A stretch of DNA of 64,000 nt from Forficula auricularia. Its lineage: Eukaryota > Arthropoda > Insecta > Dermaptera > Forficulidae. A model generated the notes under the pieces. That model worked only from the letters and a program-made list of their open reading frames with translations, was not told the origin of the DNA and ran no database searches. The stretch lies in contig JALMQS010000070.1 in assembly GCA_024734495.1 (NCBI GenBank), forward strand, positions 14,027,295-14,091,294. The letters run 5' to 3'. A program made the position numbers and the translations under genes. Position 1 is the stretch's first letter; each line of letters begins with the position of its first letter. This document shows positions 22,346 through 33,085 of this stretch, piece by piece.

Positions 22346-22950
22346 ACTAGTGGTACCCGGAACAACGAGCGATGCTAGGTAATTTTTTGATTCAATTAAA
22401 AGCGATATATTAATATTATTTTTCATTTTAAATTCAGATAAAAAGGTCGATTTTTAATCGCAGCCAAAATAAAATAAAATTGAAATTAAACTTAATTTAT
22501 ATTTTTACTAACGTTTTGACCCACTATGGCCATCATCAAGACGTATCACTGGCCACAAAGTTTTGAATGTAATTGCAATTAAACCGAGGTTCTTTCGTTG
22601 ACCCTTTTAAATCCTGAAGAAGGAGGCACGATTCTTCGAATTGTCGGAATTTTTAAGAGAATAAAATTGATGTTCTAATAAATTATTTTACAGAAAAATA
22701 CCTTTAATTAATTAAATTGGCATATTCTAATATATAATAATATTTGTAATGTTCTATTAGTGAAATTTAAAATAAAAACAAGCAATTAATTAATAAATGG
22801 AAATTGAATAAAAATGTAATTATACATTTTTATTCAAACAATCACCTGTGAATAATTATTTAAATTAACAAAAAATTCATCAAAAACAACTTAGCCGAAG
22901 ATCGAAAACGATTCTATATATATATACAAGAATTGCTCGTTTAATATAAT
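22346..22950 (+). mobile_element. R6 copy 2, interrupted
   Basis: Starts ACTAGTGGTACCCGG..GAGCGATGCT and ends CAAGAATTGCTCGTTTAATA, the same termini as 8193-8510. About 450 bp between 22446 and 22900 are foreign and include the PLE-type block below. Confidence 0.5.
22500..22545 (-). repeat. Degenerate PLE hammerhead-like block
   Basis: The minus strand reads TTGATGATGGCCATAGTGGG, then TCAAAACGTTAG. This is the shape CUGAUGAN-stem-GAAAC-GUU with C-to-T and G-to-A decay in the core. Confidence 0.4.
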
Positions 22951-24000
22951 AAGATAAGATTGGAACAACCAAGAACCTTGAATTAAAATATTTATGAAGC
23001 TCTGAAAGATTTCTGCCATGAACTTGAAAATAAATTAAAAAAAAAATAATTTCAACAGTCATTAAATCATTCGGGACATTATTTTTGGATTCTTGCCTAA
23101 AAGTTGTGGTGGACAAGATTTTGTCTGCCTTGGGTGATTTACCATTTAATTAATTGAATCAATCATTTAAACAAAGCGTTATATAACAACCCTGAGATCT
23201 GGCTATTTAAAATTTTTTTATGTGATAATATCTTAATAAAATATACATTATTATCGAGTTATGGAGTAAAAGTTTTGAAATCCGGATGCAGGAAATTCTT
23301 ACAACAACCTAATTATACGTATCTGCACGCAAGTTCTGGTAAAACCTGCTCAGATTTATCTCTAATGGTTCACCTTGAAAACAATTAAAAGCTACCGTTT
23401 GTAATATATTATGTATTTTCAAAACATTCGAGAATATTTTACACAAAAACAAAAAAACATACTAATGTCATCATTATCGGTTTATTTCTTTGATATATAG
23501 CTGAAGGCTGATCCACGATTAGAATTAGGTGTACACGTCATTGGAATTATTATGAAATTCATAATGCCCCTACATCTATTGTCTTCTACTTGGAAATGAA
23601 AGTGGAAGTGGAAGTAGGTGTACACGATATTAGGTCGCGGTTCACATCTCGTATATAGCTATATCAAGTAGATTCTCTTGCCTCCATGACGTCAAAAATT
23701 CAGTGGTTCCATGATATTTGAGCTCTTTTTCTTATTTATTTTTTTACGCTGTCAAGGTATCACTTTAATTTAAAATATAAAAGAGTTTTATATCTAGGGT
23801 GTCCATATTTTCCCAGGACCCAACACGGACATATGACCAAAAATTAAAAAAACCCCATTAAATTCACTATTTATTTTTATTGTACCACGAGTACCTTTCT
23901 GAACCCATTCCCGCAATTGAAAATTCCCCATTTTTTTAAAAAAGTCAGTACACTTTTTTGTTGTTAAATACAAAACTTTTATTATAACACTAGCTTAAAG
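22951..24000. other. Spacer, no gene seen
   Basis: GGTGTACACG occurs twice (23530 and 23617). A GGGTGTCCATATTTTCCC-like string at 23799 resembles a DNA transposon end, but no partner was found. Confidence 0.3.
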
Positions 24001-24060
24001 GCCAGCCTTCGGCGGGCCTTTTGCTAGCCAGGGGGCTTCGCCCCCTGGACCCCACTTGCT
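24001..24060. repeat. GC-rich hairpin
   Basis: CCAGGGGGCTTCGCCCCCTGG (24034-24054) is a perfect stem-loop in AT-rich surroundings, preceded by GGCCAGCCTTCGGCGGGCC. Probably part of a dispersed element. Confidence 0.5.
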
Positions 24061-24240
24061 TGGCTGCTTTATTGATGTTTTATTAGTAACAGAGAATAAA
24101 TATAATTGTTTTATTATAAAGTCTTAAATAGACATAATTTGTGATTCTATTTAACTGTAATATACACTCATAACAAATAAGATGAAACAAATATTTAAAA
24201 TGTATTAAAAATCTCTATTGATAAAAAATTCTCTTATTCT

Positions 24241-24644
24241 CAAGCTTGAGTTGTTTATCATAAAATAATTTAGTCTTATTGATTTTAAGTCGATTCTTCC
24301 ACGTTTTCAGTAGAGCTTGCCATTAATAGTCAAAACATCAAAAATGGAATGCAAAAGGTTATTCCTCTAGTATTAGATAAGAATCGATCGTTATTTTTGA
24401 TTTTAAGTCGATTCCTCCATGTCTTCAGCAATGGTTACCAATAATAATCGAAGGGTCAAAAATCTAATGTAGAATTATTATTCCTCAAGTATTAGATAAG
24501 AATCGATTGCTATTTTTGATTTTAAGTTGATTCCTCCATGTCTTCACCAATGGCTACCAATAAAAACCGAAACGTCAAAAATCGAATGTAGAATTGTTAT
24601 TCCTCGACTCTTGAATGAGAATCGATCATTATTTTTGAAATAAA
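24241..24644 (-). repeat. 119-bp satellite, dispersed block of ~3.4 monomers
   Basis: Matches the inverted right end of the satellite at 47447-47845 monomer by monomer, beginning at the same CTTGAGTTGTTT.. boundary. The match continues past the satellite (24912-25030 equals 47851-47966), so the block moved as part of a larger unit. Confidence 0.75.
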
Positions 24645-24652
24645 GTCAACAT

Positions 24653-24911
24653 CAGGCGCGGATCCAGACCTCTGATTTGGGTGGGGGGGGGGCGGTCGCC
24701 GGTATATCTACTTTTGATCTCGGAAGTGTGTCGCGGTCGAATTGTCCAAGCGGGGGGGGGGCAAAGACGCCCCCCCCCCCACATAGAACTTTATTTTCTT
24801 CAATTTTAAAATTTAATGATATATATAAAAAAATAAACATATAAAAAATATTGATCTCCAATGCTTAAGGGGGCGGTCGCCCCCATCGCCCCCCCCCTGG
24901 ATCCGCGCATG
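24653..24911. mobile_element. hAT-type MITE, 8-bp target duplication
   Basis: Terminal repeats CAGGCGCGGATCCAG and CTGGATCCGCGCATG (one mismatch), flanked by GTCAACAT on both sides (24645-24652, 24912-24919). The paralogous site at 47850 lacks the insertion. Internal poly-G/poly-C tracts generate a meaningless minus-strand ORF. Family links to the hAT relic at 14525. Confidence 0.85.
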
Positions 24912-24919
24912 GTCAACAT

Positions 24920-25640
24920 GAACTGCAAATTGCAAGTGATATCTGATTGATAATAAAGGAATAAACATATTAATATTTCAAATGAATTTGGATAAAGTTT
25001 AGCAACGATCCGTTGCAGTTTATTTAACTAAATAACAATTTTTGAGTTCATCAATTTAATTGTCAAATTAATATTTGTGGGATTTAAAATTCATTGTAAT
25101 TAAGTACCTTGAGGACCACAAAAAAGGTCATACTTATATAGTTTTTTGTAAAATTTTATTTTAAAAAGTACTTTATTTTAGAATAAGATAGTACATTGGA
25201 TAAAGTTTAGCAACGATCCGTTGCAGTTTATTTTTTTAATTTTTTTTTTAATGTACTTTAAAAAAAATAGATAGTTTTTTTAAATCTTTGTTGCATTATT
25301 AAATTCTTCTTCAACGATAATGTGGTTAGATCTCTTTTATCTATGCTATTAAGAAACATCTCAAAAATGTGACAGATAGGGCTGCCAACACAAAGTTAGT
25401 TTGCTATTTAGTTATTTTATTGTTTGGCAAGCTATGTTGGCAATTCAGATTTGGTTTCAGTTTTCCGTGAATTTTCCAATTTTCCGGGCAACTTTTCGGA
25501 TTTTTTTTTACATATTAACCTGAAATGGACTATTACGAACATTTTAAAAAAAAAATTAGCCAAATCGGCCCAGGCATTTGAGAGATCTGCGCTTACAAAG
25601 AAAAAGAAATTCATTTTTATTATATAGATTTACTGTCCTA
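24920..25640. repeat. Dispersed repeat mosaic (R2)
   Basis: GGATAAAGTTTAGCAACGAT followed by CCGTTGCAG appears twice (24990 and 25198), and once at 47931. ACCTTGAGGACCACAAAAAA matches 45590. The right part ends AATTCATTTTTATTATATAG, a common repeat terminus. Both short ORFs at 25424-25627 are translations of this repeat. Confidence 0.5.
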
Positions 25641-25722
25641 ATACCTAATCTATTTCTCTCATCTGACCATTGACTCTTTATCAGTGAAAACGCACGTTCA
25701 CAGCCTACATTGTGACTAGGAC

Positions 25723-25800
25723 AGAGGTTCCCAAACTTCCCCGATGAGCCGCGGCGTCTTCACAGGTGCGCCGCAAAACTTCATAATTAAATGAAGCAAT
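25723..25800. repeat. Solitary hAT-like terminus
   Basis: CAGAGGTTCCCAAACTT followed by GCCGCGGCG has the form of a hAT left end. No matching right end was found. Confidence 0.4.
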
Positions 25801-26480
25801 ATATTTGGCCTAACTAGACAATAAACAAAGTGAGAAGCTAAAAAGTTATTTATTATCTATTCATTTTTACCTTTCACTTACAATTAGACATACATAAACC
25901 GAAACAATTTAACTTTGACACCCTCGAAAAAATCTGACATGTATACAAAGGGCCCCGCCCTGTGGACTGAATTTTAGATTTTCATAGAAAAATAAACTAT
26001 TAATTCCCAAGTTATTTTTATCGATTCTAATACAAGAATATTTAGACTTTTAGAGGGACCAAAAACGGTATTTGTTTTGATTTTTAGGGTAGGGGGCCAT
26101 GGAAAAATTGTAATTGAAAAAAAATTTGTATTCTGCACACAATGGGCGTGTTTTCTTTATTTTATTTTATAAAAGAATTGCAACTAAAAATGGCAAAAAT
26201 TCAAATTTCACAAACAAAAAGTAAAATTTAGAGGGTGAAAATTTTCTTTGAATAATGTAAAAATGCTTTCTTGTTTGTGTGTTATGAAAATGTAATTTTC
26301 AAGAGTATTTATAAAAAAAAAATTGACACAGCCCCCCCCCCCTTCTTCCCCACGCTTTTACACTTTTACATACCTTTACAATTTTTCAGTAATAATCTTA
26401 AATTTTATTGATTGATTTAATTATTCTATTTTTCAAGATAGTCAGTTTTAATAAAGATTAGCGTTTTTCAATTTTTCTTC
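25801..26480. other. Spacer, no gene seen
   Basis: AT-rich with a poly-C tract near 26332. No repeat match was noticed. Confidence 0.3.
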
Positions 26481-26483
26481 ATT

Positions 26484-26956
26484 CAGAAGCGAGCAATTAA
26501 ACTAATAGAAGACCCGGCTCTAACTAACTCAATTGACTCCCTGGCTCATCGAAGAAACGTTTCTGCCCTTTCCTTATACTACAGATACTATCATGGTGTC
26601 TGTTCAGTCGAGCTGAAATCAATTATCCCCTTAAAGCCCTCTTTAAGAGAAACACGTGGTTTTCGAAAGCTCAGCACCCCTTGGCTGTCAAGTTGGATAA
26701 AAATCGAACAAGCGCTTTCGCTAACTCTTTTATTCCTATGACCTCCAGAGACTGGAACTCGCTCCCACCCACCGTCTTTGCCGCGACTTATAACCTTCAG
26801 CTGTTTAAGACCCGTATCCACAGATACCTTCGACCCCTACCCACCCCATAAAACCATTCTTCTTCCTCTTTTCCCGATGGAGGGGCCAACCTAGGCCTTT
26901 AGGGGATGCACCTTTTTGGTGTAACTCCTTCTCTCATCATTTTCATAAAAAAAATG
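26484..26956 (+). pseudogene. Non-LTR retrotransposon 3' end (CR1/Jockey-like)
   Basis: Reads QKRAIKLIEDPALTNSIDSL, then AHRRNVSALSLYYRYYHG. After a frameshift it continues as FIPMTSRDWNSLPP and ends LFKTRIHRYLRPLP before a stop. This is the conserved C-terminal tail after the reverse transcriptase domain in CR1/Jockey-type elements. The 3' UTR (GGGGATGCACCTTTTTGGTG) matches that of the copy at 51.7 kb, and both end in poly(A). It is 5'-truncated and frameshifted. Confidence 0.75.
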
Positions 26957-27376
26957 TGGGGGAACTCTTCTTTTATTGGAATTTATTACTCTCAGTACGC
27001 TCGGCGAGTTACTATATCAGAGAGTATTGAATCCATTTATTTATTTTTTCTTTACTTATTCGAATTTAAAAATGTCTGAGGGAAAAATAATTTTCAATTT
27101 AACCCGGTTGTCTGAATACAAGAATTTTTTTTAATAGACACGATAGATATAAAATTTTCACTCAAAAAGTATAAGTGAAACTATTTTACTTCCGTGGGAT
27201 CGTACAAAGGAACTAGATAAATAAGGAAATGACATAATATTGTTGGTTCCTTTTAACAAAAATACGAAACATCAACATTTTCTCTAAATTCTCATGGTTG
27301 TTTATATATTTGTATTTTCGCACATTGCAATTACGATTAGGTACTAAAATAATAATAATAAAAGAAATTCACTCAC

Positions 27377-27438
27377 AATAAAATGTAATCCAGAACCAAT
27401 GTGTCCAACAATAAGGCAACGTCATGTCGGCATCGGAT
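27377..27438 (-). other. Exon-like block on the minus strand
   Basis: Preceded by CTGATTTTTTCTGTTTTACAG and followed by the donor ATT|GTGAGT. Two frames are open (SDADMTLPYCWTHWFWITFY or IRCRHDVALLLDTLVLDYIL). It lies downstream, in transcript order, of the lingerer-like exons, but neither frame looks like the expected rest of a UBA domain. Membership of that gene is doubtful. Confidence 0.3.
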
Positions 27439-27876
27439 CTGTAAAACAGAAAAAATCAGGTCATTACGATTAGGAATTAAAATGAAAACAGAGAGAGTCA
27501 TCATCCATCGTCTTAGTCCTCATTTAAACGGTAATCAAATCGACGCAGAGAAGAGCCTAATTGCATGCTCTGAATGAAGAGATAAATAAAATCCCAAATA
27601 AAAGAAATGTTTGTTTTTCTTATTCTTCTTACTTTTATTTGCTAATAAAAATTAAGTTCTAAAAAAGACAGTAAAAATAGAAAAGAATTCGAATTTTTAA
27701 ATTTTCATTGGTGAAACATTGTTCTCAACTTTAAGATTGTGGAAATATGAAATTGTAATGAGAAACAAAGTATAGAACCAGCATTTTTTCTTTTTATTCT
27801 TTTACAACATTTTACTTATTAGACAGTCCCTGTTAAGAGTTCTTGATTAAAGTCTAGAACAGGGGTGTCCAATAGG

Positions 27877-28010
27877 CACAAAGAGAAACAAAGAGGTTGT
27901 CCTCTGCTTGATGCAAATAAACATATACACATATATATCAAGATGATATATCTGTATATATATTATTTATTTGTTTGAGACTATAGTTTCGGAAGACTTG
28001 GTCTTCATCA
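27877..28010 (-). mobile_element. RZ-A retroelement insertion, 12-bp target duplication
   Basis: GTGTCCAATAGG flanks both sides (27865-27876, 28011-28022), splitting the hAT terminus. On the minus strand the insert begins at the hammerhead core (TGATGA..) and ends CCTCTTTGTTTCTCTTTGTG. It is only 134 bp, so it must move in trans, presumably using a PLE machinery. Confidence 0.8.
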
Positions 28011-28011
28011 G
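27979..28011 (-). ncRNA. Hammerhead ribozyme-like motif (RZ-A)
   Basis: CUGAUGA core (28011-28005), stem II arms GAAGAC/GUCUUC overlapping the core by two bases, GAAAC, then ACUAUAGU and the cleavage triplet GUC (27981-27979). The 5' C of the core coincides with the target duplication. One base (C) separates stem II from GAAAC. Stem I is weak, so cis activity is uncertain. Confidence 0.6.
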
Positions 28012-28036
28012 TGTCCAATAGGGTTGATCGAAAAAA

Positions 28037-29618
28037 TTGATTTTTTTTTTCAAAAACTCTTTAGTGCGGGAAAGTTGCCTATTACAATAATAAGATAAAA
28101 AAAAGCATAAAAAAATTAAAATCGGTTAATATCTTCCGCTCGCGCAAGGAACTTGAAACTTATGAAAAATTGCAAAAATCACGATCATCTATTTTTTCTA
28201 AGATGTTGGTTAGTTTTTGAATTTTACTTTACCATACAGGGTATGGTCAAGTACTGTAATCGTGTATGAAAAAAGTGGTTTTTTCCTTCTTTTTTTCGAA
28301 ATATCTCAAAAACGGCTGAAACTATTTTGATTAGAAAAATTGCACGAAACCAAGGCATTTCGCTCTACAAAAAAGCTCTAATAAGTGAACATCGAAAAAA
28401 TTATATTTTTCGAGATAATAATTGTTTTGTCAAAATGTCTGTTAGCCTGTGCGTTATCAAATTTTTCTGGACGAGCTAGCTCAAAAACTAGTGTGAATAT
28501 CGAAACCAAATTTCACACATAGTTTTGGTCCATTGAGCTGATTAGATTTTGGTGCATATCGACCCAAAATGGGTGGAGGGGGTTAAAAACTAAAAATATA
28601 GGTTTTTGTACCAAACTCAACAAACTTTTGTATACATAATAAGTGGACCCCCAGAAGTCTAAAAATGCAAAAACTAACCACCCAAAAGGGGGGAGGGTGT
28701 AAGGTCAAAAATGAAAATCTAGGCCCTTGTACCAAACTCAACCAAATTTTGTATACATAATCAGTGGGACCCGAGGAGTCTAAAAATGGAAAAACTAACC
28801 CTCCTCCCCTACATGATTATAAATTATTTTAATAAATATTAAATATAAGTGAGGTGCCAGGTTGTATGGTAAAGTCAAGTGGATGGCCACATCAGAACAA
28901 GTCAGCTTATTTAGACTTCTGGGGGTCCACTGATTATGTTTGCAAAATTTGGTTCAGTTTGCTGGAATGTCCTACATTTTTAATTTTTAATCCCCCCTCC
29001 ACCAAAATCTAATCAGCTCTTAATCTCAATGCACCAAAACTACCTGTGAAATTTTGTTTTGATATTCACACTAGTCTTTGAGCTAGCTTGTCCACAAAAA
29101 TTTGCAAACGCACAAACTAATAGAATAACACACTAACATACATTTTGACAAAACAGTTATTATCTCGAAAAATATGATTTTTTCAAAGTTTACTTATTAT
29201 AGCTTTTTTGTAGAAAAATTCCACGATTTCGCCCAATTTTTTTTAATCAAAATAGTTTAATCCGTTTTTTAGATATTTCGAAAAAAAGAAGCAAAAAAAA
29301 AAACCCCACTTTTTCATGTACGATTACAATACTTGACCATACCCTGTATGGTAAAGTAAATAGTATATTATTGATCAGAATTTAATTTATTTAGGTTATT
29401 TAAACCATAAAACAATCATAAAACACCAGACTGTATTTATTTTAAAAATTTTAACTAATAGAAAAAAATTACAAAAATATCGTGATTTTTGCAATTTTTC
29501 ATAAGTTTAAAGTTCCTTGCTCGAACGGAAGATGATAACAGATTTTAATTTTTTATTCCGTTTTTCTTCTTATTACAATAGGCAACTTTTCCGCACTAAA
29601 AGCGTTTTCGAAAAAAAA
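28037..29618. repeat. 1.6-kb foldback built on R1
   Basis: Left 28037-28830 and right 28900-29618 are inverted relatives. Outer parts share GCGGGAAAGTTGCCTATTA; inner parts are R1 copies whose ends read TTTACTTTACCATACAGGGT. R4 (28813-28895) fills the loop. Likely two R1 insertions or a foldback derivative. Confidence 0.65.
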
Positions 29619-30065
29619 AATTCAGTTTAACTAAATATTGTGAAGCCAGGAGGAGAATATTTCTTTCTTGGTAGATAATTTTTAAAATTTTGATAAAGAG
29701 ACATTATTAAATTTTTCTTTCATTTCCATATATTCAATCAGAAAGTTTGCATGTAAAATATATATTTAAATATATTATAATTGTTGTTCAAAATATGCCA
29801 AAATTGTGATTATTTTTTCGTAAATCTTGATATATTTATTTAAATTCAAAATTGAAAATCTGCCTTTTATTCTTAGAAAACTTGTGGGGTGATTTTCATT
29901 TTCCAATTTCTTCTTAAAAAATTATCAGGCCAAATTGTATCAGATATGTTTTCTAGTAACATAAAATATCAATATTTTAAGGAAGTTTATAATTTTATGT
30001 CGGGCCGCATTTATTGCAGTGCTGGGCCGGGTGCGGCCCGCGGGTTGGACAGCCCTGGTCTTGAG

Positions 30066-31070
30066 GGAAGCGAGCCCACTTATCAAAGCCTTTTCATCCC
30101 TGGAGAGCGGATTTATTGACATTTTTTGCTTATTGTGTTTAAAAACATCTTTAAAGGGGAAAAAATTGTTGAAAATGATTTTGTCTGCTTGTATGTTTGT
30201 ACGCCTGTCTCTGTTTGAATTCAATAACACACGATAACTCACGGATAGAGAGTAGTAGTATTTAAAATTCCATTAAAATTTTAGAGTTGCAATTGAAAAG
30301 CAATTCGAATTCTTTATTGATTTAATTTTTCTGTCTCCAAATTACATAATAAACTTTTTATAATATTTATTCCCTTTAATAACAGACTCCATTTCGGTAT
30401 TAAAATCTACCTGCTCTTAGTAAGTACATAAAAAATAATAACTAATAACGCCCCCCTATTCCGTCACATGTCCCTCATTTTATCTAAAAAAATTTTATAG
30501 AAAATTGTTTTCTTAATCAATGTTAATCACCCTGGTAATAACAATTTTAATCTTCAAACCAACTTCGAAATTCTTCATTCGAAATATTTATATATTTATG
30601 TATATAGGAAGGATGCGGAATTAATCGAAAAAAATCCAATAACGGTTTGTTGTCAGACACACAAAAAAAAAAAGAAAATCTTAAGAATTCATTAGTATTT
30701 AAATTAAATATCTGTTTTTGTTTGAATAAAAAAAAAATTAATTTCCTTTAAAATTAGACATTCATTTCTTATTGTTTACGGAAGTAGGTAGCGTCTGCTT
30801 TATCCATCAAAAGGCTTTCCAATAATCAAGTACTTTATTAAAGATTTTGTCAATTCATATTTTTTTGAAGTGAAACTTCTTTAGCGACGTATCTGTTTGA
30901 TTTTTTTTGTTACAATAAAGGGGAAATGACTAAATAGAGGGGGAAATATTTTTTTAAAACCCGCTAATATGGTTCATGAAAAATAAAATGTATTAAAATA
31001 AGGAAATTTAAATTATTATTTTAAAACTCACTAATATTTTATGACAAATAAAATTTATTAAAATTAGGAA
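30066..31070. other. AT-rich spacer, no gene seen
   Basis: Nothing recognised. AATAAAATTTATTAAAAT-type strings repeat near 30985-31075. Confidence 0.3.
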
Positions 31071-31086
31071 ATTTAAATTATTTCAA

Positions 31087-31600
31087 GGGATGAAAAGGGG
31101 GAGAGAGGGATGAGAGGATGATAAACCAAACGACTTGATTGGGAAATAATGGAATTGAAATAATTATCGGAAAAGAGGTTTTTTTATCTAATTAGATTTT
31201 TCCTTTTATTAAAAACAAGGACTAAAGATGAATAAGGACACTCGATGGTGGAGAAGTAATCTCCGGAATCGAAGCAAAAATACAATGAATACATTAATTA
31301 ATGTAAAATAATTGGTTTAATAAAAAAAAAAAAAAAATTATTTCAATGAAAAAAGGATGGATTGACGATGGGAAGGGGGTAATTAAAACCAATCGACTTG
31401 ATTGGGGAATAATGGAATTAAAATAATTTTCGGAAAAGAGGTTTTTTTATATAATTCGATTTTTCCTCTTATTAAAAACAAGGACTAAAGATGAATAAGG
31501 ACACTCGATGGTGGAGAAGTAATCTCCGGAATCGAAGCAAAAATACAATGTATACATTAATTAATGTAAAATAATTGGTTTATTAAAATTAAAAAAAAAT
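31087..31600 (+). mobile_element. Two head-to-tail SINE copies at one target
   Basis: Same SINE as 9721-9979, twice, each ending in an A-rich tail. ATTATTTCAA occurs before, between and after (31077-31086, 31337-31346, 31601-31610). Sequential insertion at the same site, or unequal exchange, would give this pattern. Confidence 0.7.
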
Positions 31601-31808
31601 ATTATTTCAATAACATCTACGGCTACAGAAGTTTCACTTCCCCTGTGGACTTATGTGGATGAGGCTCACACATATTATTTTTTTGTTGTAAATACAAGCA
31701 GTTAAAATAAATCAATATTTTTCAAGCCATTGAACTTGACTGAAATCACGCGATTACATTAAATTCTGAATTTAAGCTACGTAAAATGCGATTCTTTTTA
31801 TATTTTAG

Positions 31809-31900
31809 CAAGAAGGTGTTACACCAGGAAGGTACAACACCTATAAGACCAGATCGACTTTCGCATCGTGAAGCGAATAAAAAAGGAATCACTTTCAAGG
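31809..31900 (+). other. Exon-like block on the plus strand
   Basis: Acceptor TTTTTATATTTTAG and donor CAAGG|GTTAGA frame 92 nt with one fully open phase, KKVLHQEGTTPIRPDRLSHR and on. Not repeated in the window and less AT-rich than its surroundings. No family recognised, and no partner exon is visible because an assembly gap follows at 32028. Confidence 0.3.
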
Positions 31901-32027
31901 GTTAGAGCCTAAAATACTTGTGGACGTGAGAGTTGAATTAATTAATGTTTGAACATTTGTTTATGTTAGGAAAGTCTGAAAGTCTCTGTAATTCAGAGGA
32001 ATATAAATGAGATGGTGATCGCGATTG

Positions 32028-32127
32028 NNNNNNNNNNNNNNNNNNNNNNNNNNNNNNNNNNNNNNNNNNNNNNNNNNNNNNNNNNNNNNNNNNNNNNNNN
32101 NNNNNNNNNNNNNNNNNNNNNNNNNNN
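32028..32127. other. Assembly gap (100 N)
   Basis: Exactly 100 N, the usual placeholder for a gap of unknown size. It lies at the left edge of a PLE inverted pair, a likely cause of assembly failure. The ORF reading through it is an artefact. Confidence 0.98.
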
Positions 32128-32139
32128 TTTTTACTTTAT

Positions 32140-32410
32140 TTTATTTTATGCCAACGTTTCGTCAACTTTGTTGACTTCTCAGGGCTCAAACAAATAATTT
32201 TTGCATATTTATCATTTTATAAATATTCATTCTTAACAAACTCATGTAGGCACAGATTGAAAATATTTCCTGGGAGATAATTTTAGATTTAAATAGGAAA
32301 TATTTTCAATCTGTGCTAAGAATGAAGATTTATAAAATGACAAATATGCAAAGAAATTAATTTGTTTGAGCCCTGAGAAAGTCAACGAAACGTTGGCATA
32401 AAATAAAAAA
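32140..32410. mobile_element. PLE-type terminal repeats, inverted pair
   Basis: Left hammerhead-like block on minus (32182-32153): CTGAGAA, stem GTCAAC/GTTGAC, GAAACGTT. Right block on plus (32373-32394) keeps CTGAGAA and GAAACGTT but has lost most of stem II. Stem I GCC/GGC is present. Arms continue inward (AAAATATTTCCT, TTTATAAAATGA). Confidence 0.65.
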
Positions 32411-32582
32411 TACTTGCATAAGCTATTGTCCTTATTTCCCTACAACAACTTATTAATTTAATCGATGGACAAAAATAATCAAAATAAATAACAAGTTTTA
32501 ATATATTTTAGGTTATAATTATAATTCATTTCTTGATTAGTTTTTTGAGAATTTTTTATTTATATATATATAACTATATATA

Positions 32583-33085
32583 ACCAAACTTCTTGAGGAT
32601 ACACATTCTCATTTAAATAAGTGTTGGTTTTATTCTTTTTTGACAAATAAACACTTTTTATCTTTATATTTTCTTAATTTTATTGTTACCAGAACGTTTC
32701 GACATTTTCAAATATGTCATCATCAGCCTAAAACATTTCAATCATTACACAATTTATATACAATGACAATTTCTTATCACACAACAACTTAAAAATGACA
32801 TACCTTGGAACAATCTAAAGATGGGAAAGATTTAGACTGTTCCAAGGTATGTCATTTTGTTGTTATTTAAGTTGTTGTTGTGTGATAAGAAATTGTCATT
32901 GTATATAAATTGTGTAATGATTGAAATGTTTTAGGCTGACATATTTGAAAATGTCGAAACGTTCCTGGTAACAATAAAATAAAGAAAAATAAAAGATAAA
33001 AATGTGTTTTTTTGTCAAAAAGAATAAACCAACAGCTATTTAAATGAGAATTTGTATCCTCAAGAAGTATGGTTATATATATATA
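32583..33085. mobile_element. PLE-type terminal repeats, ~240-bp inverted arms
   Basis: The left arm begins ATATAACCAAACTTCTTGAG and the right arm ends in its complement. The arms meet around 32820 at TTCCAAGGTATGTCATTTT. The left hammerhead is complete; the right one has a ~6-base deletion in the core (CTGACATATTT). No coding sequence. Confidence 0.75.
32693..32726 (-). ncRNA. Hammerhead ribozyme-like motif
   Basis: CUGAUGA (32726-32720), one extra U, stem II GACAU/AUGUC with an 8-nt loop, GAAAC, then palindromic ACGU and triplet GUU (32695-32693). Extending on both sides, the putative stem I is weak. Confidence 0.6.

Larger units (their letters stand above)
27860..30057. mobile_element. 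hAT-type element with nested insertions
   Basis: The left end CAGGGGTGTCCAA (27860) pairs with the complement of the right end, CAGGGCTGTCCAACCCGCGG (30057). The flanks GTCTAGAA and GTCTTGAG agree at 6 of 8 positions, fitting a decayed 8-bp hAT duplication. An RZ-A retroelement interrupts the left terminus and a 1.6-kb foldback fills the middle. No transposase frame seen. The ORFs at 29889-30242 are chance readings through the right terminus. Confidence 0.65.

Noticed and set aside
24652..24861. Minus-strand ORF with poly-Gly and poly-Pro
   Set aside because: Lies wholly inside the 259-bp hAT MITE and reflects its poly-G/poly-C tracts.
25424..25627. Opposed ORFs of about 60 codons
   Set aside because: They overlap on opposite strands within a dispersed repeat; no domain.
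29889..30242. Three overlapping ORFs at the right end of the hAT element
   Set aside because: They read through the terminal repeat and AT-rich DNA with no domain.
32012..32197. ORF reading through the N tract
   Set aside because: Created by the 100-N gap; the residues on either side belong to unrelated sequence.
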